Shown piece by piece: positions 7,773 to 16,400 of a DNA stretch of 35,987 nucleotides. A model generated the notes under the pieces. It ran no database searches, was not told the DNA's origin, and saw only the letters and a list, made by a program, of their open reading frames with translations. Position 1 is the first letter of the stretch; each line of letters starts with the position of its first letter. The stretch spans positions 1 to 35,987 of the forward strand of contig MTOQ01000007.1 of NCBI GenBank assembly GCA_002011735.1, written 5' to 3'. The stretch comes from Nitrospirae bacterium JdFR-81 (lineage in GTDB: Bacteria > Nitrospirota > Thermodesulfovibrionia > UBA6902). The position numbers and the translations under genes are program-made.

Positions 7773-9248
7773 TTATGGGACAGCAGGGCCGGTGCTCAAT
7801 CTGAGGAGTATGGCCCTGACCGTGCGCGAGGGATTGTAGTGGTTTGACCTCGCTATGGTGAAGGAGTCGAACAATGGCTTGATGATCACCCTGGTGAGGA
7901 TATAGAGGATGTTCAAAAGCAATGCATGGTGTATGCCCCTGTCCTTTGCAGGTCTGTTGAGATGCCGTATCAGGAGGCGTGGTATATAGGGGGTGATCAG
8001 GAGGAGCCTGTCGAGATAATGGTCGTGTTCCGGTCTGTCCAGTCCTGATATACCTGCCTGTTCGGCCATCTCCCTGAGCGGGGTGCCTGGTATAAATGTG
8101 AAGGGGAGGGTGTGGATTATAAAGGGTTTTTTCAGGCCTGACATTATATTTATGGCCTCTATCCGGTCTTCATCGGTCTCAAGAGGGTTGCCTGTGAGTA
8201 TCTCGTATGAGGCAGCCACCCTTGAGTCAGACAGTATCTCGGAGCTCAGCACCAGGTATGAATGGCTTATCCTCCTCTGGAAGAACTCCCTGTTGACCCT
8301 CTCACTACAGCTCTTGATGTCCACTGTCACCATGATGAGCCCTGCCTTCCTCAGGCGCATGAGCTTGACCCTGTCGAGTGTCTGCGGGTCTACCCTCAGC
8401 ATGAATGGCAGACCTATATGCCTCCTGTACTCCTCCGAGAACCTCTCTATCCACTCCCTGTTATGCAGGAGAAAACAGTGGTCCTCAAAGCCTATGTACC
8501 TGATCCCGCCGTATCCCTTGACACCCTTTAACTCTTCAATACAATCCCCCACCGTCCTCTCCCTGAAGAGGCCGCCATATGTATCAGCAAGATAGGCATT
8601 GGCACAGTATCCACAGCTGAACGGGCATCCCCTTGTGGTCACTGTCAGGTATATCCTGCCATTATGGAGGGAGTATCTCCTGAAGACCTCGGGTGTCTTC
8701 CTCAGGTTATAGATACTACCCCTATAAAGACAATAGATATACTCAGGCATGAACTCCTGCTTGGGGAGGTCGGCAGGTTTTACAGGCGGGCTGACCCTCT
8801 CACCACCGTATATCCTTCCATCCCTGAGCAACCATATGCCGGGTATATCAGGGACATCGGTGCTGGACCTGCTCTTCAGGTGATCCAGGAGCGATACGAT
8901 CGGGTATTCACCCTCTCCCACGCATATATAATCCGCATGCCTCAGACATTCCTCAGGATAGAGGGTTACATGGACACCTCCCCAGAGTATCGGGATATCG
9001 AACTCCCTGCGGATGAGGGAGGTGAGCATGGCTGTGTTATGGAAGTCTGTGGACATCAGGCTGAAGCCTATCAGGTCAGGGTCATACTCCCTGATGAATC
9101 CTTCTACAGGTGGGATCAGTCTCTGCTCATTATAGCCAGGGAGGATGAGTATCCTTGTGTCATATCCTGCCCTTGTGATACTTGAGGCGATGTATTTCAG
9201 GCCTATAACATGCACATCCTCCTGGAGTGTGATGAGCAGACACCTCAT
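7773..9248 (-). CDS. B12-binding radical SAM protein
   Basis: A 491-residue class B radical SAM enzyme. The N-terminal cobalamin-binding Rossmann domain (1 to about 130) keeps the base-off motif D11-x-H13-x-x-G16 right after the first strand, followed by GFSLMS (61-66) and WGGVH (89-93). The radical SAM core carries the cluster motif C208-x3-C212-x2-C215 (CPFSCGYC). The last ~80 residues are basic and hydrophobic and may touch the membrane. Members methylate or rearrange lipids, cofactors or secondary metabolites; the substrate cannot be read from sequence. It starts 33 nt after the PgsB-like gene on the same strand, so it may belong to that operon or use its own weak promoter. Confidence 0.9.
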   Translation of the reverse strand: MRCLLITLQEDVHVIGLKYIASSITRAGYDTRILILPGYNEQRLIPPVEGFIREYDPDLIGFSLMSTDFHNTAMLTSLIRREFDIPILWGGVHVTLYPEECLRHADYICVGEGEYPIVSLLDHLKSRSSTDVPDIPGIWLLRDGRIYGGERVSPPVKPADLPKQEFMPEYIYCLYRGSIYNLRKTPEVFRRYSLHNGRIYLTVTTRGCPFSCGYCANAYLADTYGGLFRERTVGDCIEELKGVKGYGGIRYIGFEDHCFLLHNREWIERFSEEYRRHIGLPFMLRVDPQTLDRVKLMRLRKAGLIMVTVDIKSCSERVNREFFQRRISHSYLVLSSEILSDSRVAASYEILTGNPLETDEDRIEAINIMSGLKKPFIIHTLPFTFIPGTPLREMAEQAGISGLDRPEHDHYLDRLLLITPYIPRLLIRHLNRPAKDRGIHHALLLNILYILTRVIIKPLFDSFTIARSNHYNPSRTVRAILLRLSTGPAVP

Positions 9249-9253
9249 ACTTT

Positions 9254-9282
9254 AGTATATAACAAACCAGGGGTATATTCAT
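9254..9282 (-). promoter_or_regulatory. Candidate promoter for the radical SAM gene
   Basis: On the minus strand, ATGAAT (9282-9277, 3/6) and TATACT (9259-9254, 5/6) are 17 nt apart. Only 5 nt separate the -10 box from the ATG at 9248, and there is no Shine-Dalgarno. If used, the mRNA would be leaderless. The -35 is weak. Confidence 0.3.
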
Positions 9283-12200
9283 CATCCCTTTAGTAGATAC
9301 TCCCTCAACCATCCACCCTTCTGTCTCATATTGAGATTGCTCAGCTCCTTTGCAGCCCTTTCGAGGCTTATCCGCTCATCTGATAGGTCCTTATATATCC
9401 TGTCTGCCTTCTTCCTCCTCTTTACCGCATCGCCTATGTCCATGAATGATTCGATGGCATCTATCACCTTCACCATGAGGCCTGACCTCGGGTGTATCCC
9501 TGCCCTCTCCTTCACCCACTTCATCTGATTCTCAAGGTTGGACAGGGTGACCGTCAGCTCTGCCTGTGCCTTCTCGTTCTGTGCATGGGGCAGTGTCCTT
9601 GCCTTCTCGATGGTCTCCCTGACGAACTCCTCACACAGGATACCGAAATCCTGAAACACGGAGAGGCTGGACAGGGCCTCCTCAAACTCCTTCTCATCCC
9701 CTTTAAGTAGCTGGGTGCAGTAGTGGTGACATTTGTCCCATGCCTGCCACCTGTAAACAAAGTCCATACCCGTGCCCTTTATATTCTGTATGCCCATGAT
9801 GCGGTTGTGGAGTCCAGGGGGCGTCTCCTCTGTTATGATGTTTATTATCGTGTTGCCACTTGCATGAGGGTCCCATATGACGTGTATCTTTTTATTGAAC
9901 CATCTCCACATGGTCTCCCTGAACTCGGCCTCAAGCCTTTCATCCCCTGATGACCCTGCCTCCCTGACCTTCTTGATCAGGGATTCATATTCCCTGTTCA
10001 TATCACTGTAGTCTCTTATGTGTCTTATTATCCCCTCGCTGTAATCCCCGTATCCAAGCTCATTCAGCCTCTCCCTGAGCCTGTCTAAATCATCGGACAT
10101 GGAGACAAGGGCCTCTATCTGTTCATCCGGTTTAATCCCTATACCAGAGAGCATGGCCCTTAACCTGTTATCCACCTGCTCCTTTGTTATCGGTATCCTT
10201 AGTCTCCTTGCCAGTCTCTCCACGACCGACTCGGGTGAATGTGAGGCTGAGGGGCCTGACCAGGGGGATATGCGTGAGATATAGTCGTCCCATGCCTGTC
10301 TGATGTATCCAAGCAACCCCTTCAGGTTCGTCCCGATGAGGAAGTGTCTGTCTGCACTTATGTCCTCAACGATGATCCTTGCAAATACCTGTGATCTGGC
10401 GATCCTGTCAGCCCTGTTGTTGACAACGGTGCTGATCAGCTCACCTGGCCTGTTCATGTAGTCATGATCCCTGAACCCCATCCTTGCCCAGTTGGTGAGG
10501 CATCCATACCGTTCATTCGCGGACATACCATTGACGAACTCAAGCCTCCTTGTCCTTACAGGTGCAGGAGGGAATGCCTTGAGCACCCCGATATCAGGGA
10601 TCACCCTGTCCGCCATCTCCTTTATGGCAAAGTCCCTGTCTATGCCCAGCTCGTCGGCAAGGGCTAGGACGAGCGCGATGTTGTAGGGATGCTCTTCATA
10701 CGGGAACCTCTCCATGATGTCAGGGGTCAGGAGGCCGGCATCAAGCCAGTTTACAAACCTTACCCTCGTCCCGAGCTTCTTTGCAGCCTCTGCAAGGATG
10801 GGTTTCATCTCCTCCTCACTGCTGAGGAGGATCGCCGACTCAGGTATAAACTCGGTCATGACCTCTGCTATATTGATCCCTGCAGGCCCCTGGATGTCCT
10901 CGTGATCAGGGTATGTGTTTGTTATTGTGGATATATCATCCCTCGCCCACTTTCTCTGGAGTATCCTCACATATGAGGGTGTCAGACCCATACATTCCCA
11001 GAGGAAGACGTCGCACCTGAGTTTCTCGGCAAGCCGCATGAGGTTGTCCTGCTCCCATATGGTTGCCTTGTCATAGGGACGGAAGATAAAGAGTTCCGTG
11101 AGCTTGCTGAACTGGGTGCTGTAGAGGAAGAAGGCCTCACACCCGGTGGTCTTTGATATAAGGCTGTAGCCAAGTGCATTTATCAATGCTGCCTTGAGCC
11201 TCTCGGTGCCTGACTTCCCTCTGGTGCCCCAGCCCCCTATGACGAGGGGGAAGTTCGTCCTGGCCCTTCTTATGGTGATGCTCTGGAAGATGATGCTGAG
11301 GACAAAGGCTATTATGATGATACCTGTGAAGACGGCGAGCTCATAGAGGGAGTTCTTGTATACAGAGAAGAAGTAGTCCTTTATATTATTCAGTATATCA
11401 GGGCTCAGGAATCCTATCACAGGCACAAAGAACCTCCTGACAGCAGGATCCACAGGTGTCTCCTCTGTCCTCAGGGTCCACCCTGTGTGTGTGATCTTGA
11501 AGCCGAGCTTTGATATGGCCTCGATGTAAGCAGATGGCTTGAGCTGCATATCCTCATGCCAGTTTCTCAGCCTCGCATAATGTGCAAACCTGAGGGTGAG
11601 CTTCAGATATGCCTTCAGCCTCTTGAATAATGAGTCAGGTGGTTTTATCTCTGTGATACCCTCACTCGTGTATAACCTTACAGGGCCTTTATAGCCACGC
11701 CTCAGGGAGGAGATCAGTTCATCAACCAGGGGCAGGTATGGCCTCCAGCCTCCCTCTGAGGATATGTATAACGGCTCTCCAGGGACCTTTGTCTCGGTGA
11801 GTTCTGCCATAATGGAGGAGGGGATGTGTATGTTGCCATAGAAGCACCTCCCTGTTGTGTGTGGAAATGCCTGTCTCTTGTCAGGTGATGGGTGCAGGAA
11901 TTCATGGATGAGCCTCCAGAGTTTGAACCTGAAGACAGGCCCTTTTGTAATAAAGTATCTGCCTGTTATCTCCCTGCCAAGGTGGTATTCGAACTCCTCC
12001 TGACTCATCAGGGAGAGCACCCTGCACAGCCTCTCCTCTCCGAACTCCCTGATGAGGTCAGATGGGAGGTATCTCTTCTTCCCCCTCTCAAGCCCTTCCA
12101 GTTCGGTCTCCAGTATCTTTATCAGCCTCTGTGCACCGGTGTCATACAGGCCCCACAGCCTCTCCCTGCATCGTGATGCCCAGCGTCTCACAGGGATGCT

Positions 12201-13463
12201 TTCAGCGTTCTGGTGTAACCACTCCACCTCCTCCTTTATGGTGTTGAACCACTCCATGGCCATGTATTTATCGAGCGTGTTCAGCGCTGCCTCTGATGTC
12301 CTCACCACGGCCTCAAGGCCTGCCCGCTGGACGAACTCGTCCTTTTCGTTCCTGAGGCTCTCTGTGATGATCATGAGCATATCGTCAAATAGCTCGCCTG
12401 TCTTGATCACATTCTCTATCTCAAGCAGTGCCATGGCCCTGACCTGGGGCGAGGGGTCTTTGATGGCGAGCCTGTATAGCCACTCCCTTACATAATCTGC
12501 CGGTGCCTCTATCAGGGCGTGTGGCAGGGCCTGTCTCACATAGGGTGAGGGGTCCTCTGATGCCACGGGTATGAGGTCAAGGAGCTGGGGGAGCCTCCTG
12601 AGGTTGTTACCAAGCAGCCTTACGCAGTGCCTCCTCACAAAGAGGTCATCACCCCTCTGTGGCTCCTCAAGCCTCCTCCTGAGGGCCTTTACGAATGATG
12701 ATGGTGAGAGGCTCTCAAGGAGGTCAAGGGCCTCACGCTGGATCCAGACGTCCTGGTTGATATCGAGTGCGGAGCGGTAGATGTACTGGAGTATGCTGTC
12801 CTCCACAGCACCCTCCTGATACTCCTGGGGCATCGCCTTGAGTATCCTGCTCATGGCCCTGAAGGCGTTTAGACGGATGTTGGTCGGCACCTCATAGGAG
12901 AAGAAGGGGGTCAGTAGCTGTTCGATCTTGAAGTGGCGCCAGAGCCTTCTATAACCGAGCGCCTCACCATGTATGGAGATGAAGTCAGCGGCTATCCTGC
13001 CGAGGCAGTCAAGGCTGAGGGCGATCATCTTCTCTGTCTCAAGGAGTATCCTCCTGTATCTATCCGTGACGGCATCCTGGCCGAACCAGCGATTGAATGC
13101 ACGCCTGTCGCCCTTCAGTTGCCTTGGTGATGCACCAAGGTCCCTGGCATACTCAAGTATGTGTCTCCTTATGTCCTCGGTCGTGACGAGGCTCTGGAGG
13201 CCCTTTATGAACTCAAGGTGCTGCTTCTTCAGCTCCTCTGTCCTTGAGAGCTTGGTTTTTATGTTGTATGAGAGGAAGGCTATGAGCTCCCTCTGGAGCT
13301 CTGTGCGTTCATCAGGCAGTGGCCTGTCCGAGGCAGAAAGCCAGCTGAGGAATTCGTTGATGATCCCCTCTATCCTCCTTGCCTCCATCTTTGTGAAGAA
13401 TGGAGGCATGCCGGTGATCAGTAGCTCCTTTACCCTCTCTAACCCCTCTGCCTCTACCCTCAT
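9282..13463 (-). CDS. HEAT-repeat / PgsB (CapB)-like Mur-ligase-family amide ligase fusion
   Basis: A 1393-residue protein. Residues ~170-470 are helical HEAT-like repeats; ~470-700 is unassigned; a membrane segment lies at ~709-728 (GIIIIAFVLSIIF). The following ~380 residues match the poly-γ-glutamate synthase ligase PgsB/CapB: P-loop GGWGTRGKSGTERL with K750, KTTGCEAF, WECMGLTPSY (C824), NTYPDHEDIQGP, EFVNGMSANE and NNRADRIARSQVFAR. Each has a close counterpart in Bacillus PgsB, including the single membrane anchor directly before the catalytic domain. PgsB ligases use ATP to join glutamate residues by γ-amide bonds. Ordinary PgsB is ~390-450 residues, so the ~700-residue front and ~280-residue helical tail are extra. 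The ATG overlaps the previous stop by 4 nt. The substrate being glutamate is inferred. Confidence 0.85.
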   Translation of the reverse strand: MRVEAEGLERVKELLITGMPPFFTKMEARRIEGIINEFLSWLSASDRPLPDERTELQRELIAFLSYNIKTKLSRTEELKKQHLEFIKGLQSLVTTEDIRRHILEYARDLGASPRQLKGDRRAFNRWFGQDAVTDRYRRILLETEKMIALSLDCLGRIAADFISIHGEALGYRRLWRHFKIEQLLTPFFSYEVPTNIRLNAFRAMSRILKAMPQEYQEGAVEDSILQYIYRSALDINQDVWIQREALDLLESLSPSSFVKALRRRLEEPQRGDDLFVRRHCVRLLGNNLRRLPQLLDLIPVASEDPSPYVRQALPHALIEAPADYVREWLYRLAIKDPSPQVRAMALLEIENVIKTGELFDDMLMIITESLRNEKDEFVQRAGLEAVVRTSEAALNTLDKYMAMEWFNTIKEEVEWLHQNAESIPVRRWASRCRERLWGLYDTGAQRLIKILETELEGLERGKKRYLPSDLIREFGEERLCRVLSLMSQEEFEYHLGREITGRYFITKGPVFRFKLWRLIHEFLHPSPDKRQAFPHTTGRCFYGNIHIPSSIMAELTETKVPGEPLYISSEGGWRPYLPLVDELISSLRRGYKGPVRLYTSEGITEIKPPDSLFKRLKAYLKLTLRFAHYARLRNWHEDMQLKPSAYIEAISKLGFKITHTGWTLRTEETPVDPAVRRFFVPVIGFLSPDILNNIKDYFFSVYKNSLYELAVFTGIIIIAFVLSIIFQSITIRRARTNFPLVIGGWGTRGKSGTERLKAALINALGYSLISKTTGCEAFFLYSTQFSKLTELFIFRPYDKATIWEQDNLMRLAEKLRCDVFLWECMGLTPSYVRILQRKWARDDISTITNTYPDHEDIQGPAGINIAEVMTEFIPESAILLSSEEEMKPILAEAAKKLGTRVRFVNWLDAGLLTPDIMERFPYEEHPYNIALVLALADELGIDRDFAIKEMADRVIPDIGVLKAFPPAPVRTRRLEFVNGMSANERYGCLTNWARMGFRDHDYMNRPGELISTVVNNRADRIARSQVFARIIVEDISADRHFLIGTNLKGLLGYIRQAWDDYISRISPWSGPSASHSPESVVERLARRLRIPITKEQVDNRLRAMLSGIGIKPDEQIEALVSMSDDLDRLRERLNELGYGDYSEGIIRHIRDYSDMNREYESLIKKVREAGSSGDERLEAEFRETMWRWFNKKIHVIWDPHASGNTIINIITEETPPGLHNRIMGIQNIKGTGMDFVYRWQAWDKCHHYCTQLLKGDEKEFEEALSSLSVFQDFGILCEEFVRETIEKARTLPHAQNEKAQAELTVTLSNLENQMKWVKERAGIHPRSGLMVKVIDAIESFMDIGDAVKRRKKADRIYKDLSDERISLERAAKELSNLNMRQKGGWLREYLLKG

Positions 13464-16400
13464 CTCAAGACCTCTTTTATTATCCTGTTGTTCTCCTCCT
13501 CATAGGAGATATGCATCTGCCGCAGATCCCTGAAGCCTGTCTCTCCATAGGCAAAGTCCCTGTACCCCCTTGCCCTGCTGAGGTGGATGCTGAGATAGAA
13601 CCTGCCCGAGAAGCGGTTGATATTCAGGTGCCAGATGAATCTCAGTCCAGCCTCCACCCTCTTATAGAGGTTCAGCCACCTCTCAAATGATAGATCGAGC
13701 CCAATCCTCCTTGTGGTTATGTGGTCGCCCCTGTCCCTGTCAGGCAGGTAGTGCGTCTCCTGATACGAGAGGCCTGCCTGGAGGGGACCAATGAGCTGTC
13801 TCCAGCCTGCCTCGAGGCCGATGTTGTCAGGCCTGAGGGGGTTCAGGTCTTCATTGAGCACGACCTCTCCATGGAGTGAGATTATGCTGTCGAGCCATGG
13901 TCTGTAGAATAATGTGTCAGAGGCCCTCAGGCCGTATCTATGCTCTGCCTTATAAGGCGTGAATATATCCTGATCCACATCCTGGGGGCTGTAACCATTG
14001 TGGTCATCCATGCTCATCATCCTCAGGAAGGCGGCGATAGAGGGGGTGTGGTATGTCTTTGTCCCCAGCTCCTTCCTGTCTATGACAGAGGCATCCATGT
14101 TCAGGGAGTATTCATACCCTCCATCGATCGTGGGCCTCTGGACATACAGGGATGCATTGAGGTTATAGTTGTAAGGTGTCTCCAGGGGCCTGTATGTGAT
14201 GTGTCCTGAGGCACCGATGACAGGCCCTCCATGCTCCCTTATACGGCCAAGGAGCCTGAACCTCTTCAGGTTCCTTGAGGGTTCGTCAAAGAATCTGTGG
14301 GTGAGTCTGAATTCGATGAACTCCTCCATCCTCTCCTCTATCTCCACCTGCCTCCTCTTTACAAAGGCACCTGTTATGCTCCACGTCCCGTCCTCCTGTG
14401 AGCCAAGGGGGATTGCGTCATCAAATTCAAGGTGTCTTATCACAGGTGGCCCGTTCACCCTTACAGAGGGCCTCTCGGCCTCTTTATACTCAACGACAAA
14501 CCTCCTGCGTGGTGTCAATGGCCTCTCAGGTGCAGGCACCCTCCTGTAGAATCTGTACAGGGCCTCTCTCCAGGAGCCTCCTGGGTAGAAGTCGATGGTG
14601 TGGAGGCCTTCGTCTATACCCATGAAGCTCATGGTCTGTTGACCGTTGACCCTCTTCTCTATATAGAGCATCAAAGGCCCCTGAACCGCAATGGTCACAG
14701 GCTCATCCTGCGTTGCGAGGTAGTATCGCCTCTCGATCGTCTTTATCAATGGCCTCTCTTTGCCCTGGGCGTCCTCCCACAGCCTGACACGGAGGAACTG
14801 GTTTGTCACAGGCCTGTTTATACCTATCCTCAAATAGTGCTCCCCCTCGCCGACCCTGAGGTGGAGCCTCACGATCCTCTTGCCATCCTCACCGATCCGC
14901 AGATCCCTCACCCTCTCGCCGTCGATCTCAAAGGATATTCCCATGGGCTCAATCGGAAGGTATGCGATGCCCTCAAGCGATATCTCTGCCTCTATATCCT
15001 TCTCCCTGAGGTTTTTCATGTCCAGGACGATCCTCTCATAGCCATAAAGCAGTTGTTCTCCTATCATGAGTGGTCGTAGCATCGATGTCCTGATCCTCAT
15101 CTCAGGCACGGATGATGCCTCACCTGTTGTCCTCAGGATCCTGATCCCTGCTGAGCTCAGTATGTCCTCAAGCAGGACGAGCCTGGTCTTCCTGTAGAAC
15201 CTGCTGATCAGCCTCTTAAGCCTGGGGATGTGGCGATTATTTATGAATATCTCCTCTGCCCTCTTGAGATTGGAACCGAATGATCCAGGTTCATGCTCTG
15301 CCTTCCACAGGAGCTCGATCATCTCCCTTATGGGCTCCTGACCGTATCGATCCCTTATGGAGAGTAACGGGGAGGCCTCGGTCTTTACAAAGACCTCATC
15401 GATGATAGACCTTATCAGCTCCCTGAGGCCACCACCTGTGATGGCAGAGAGTGTATCTATGCTGAGGGGTGGGAGTATGGAGACCCTTACCTCGGGCTCG
15501 GCTGAATACAGGCTTACAAGCAGGGGGATGGTGTCTGAATACACCTCAATGTGGTGGAGGCCTTCTGTCACATCATACGCGAGCATAACCCTCTGCCCTG
15601 CCTTTAGTCCCCTCCTTCCTGAGACCATGAAGGTGTCTGAGGGGAGGTTGTCTATCAGGGGATAATGCCTTGCCACGCCATTGTCCCTCAGCTCTATCCA
15701 TCCGTTGTATGCATCGGCAGGCCCTTTGTCGAAGAGGGGCCTCACCTCTATCCTGAGCCTTGTCGGTCCGTAGACCCTGAATCTCACGGTCCTTCCCTTT
15801 TTAGACAGGAACATCCTGTGGTACAGGTTTCTTGCCCTGTTGTAGAGGATGAGGGCGCCAGAGGAGTCGATGAGGAGTTCATCGGCGGTCCTCCATCTGA
15901 ATGGCCCTGGATGGGCCTTCTGCCACCTCTGCCACCTCTTTATCAGGGCATATATATCCCTGTCACCCGCATTCCTGAGACCCCTGTATATTGAGTCTGC
16001 CTCAACCATGGAGTTATACCACTCAATGCCCTCTCCCCCTGCCTTCATGAACAGGTCGAGGGCCTCCCTGTACCTTCCCTGCCTGAGCATACTCTTCGCC
16101 ATCCAGAGGTTCCTCTCTTCGGGTGTCCTGAGCCTCTCTATGAGGAGGTTAAATGCCTGCCACCATGACTCAACAAGGCATGCCCTCAGGAGGGCCTGGA
16201 CAGGCTGGGACTCCTCGGGTAGCAGGAGGCCTGCCTTGAGTGCCATCTCGTACTCACCCTCATCTATGAGCAGTCCGAGGAACTCAGGGAGTATGCTCAT
16301 ATCATGGGTCTTCAATATATAGGTGGAGTACAACCCGATGAGCCCTTCGTCATCTCTGACCTCTTTATAGTAGTCTGAGAGCCTGTGGAAGGCCTTGTTA

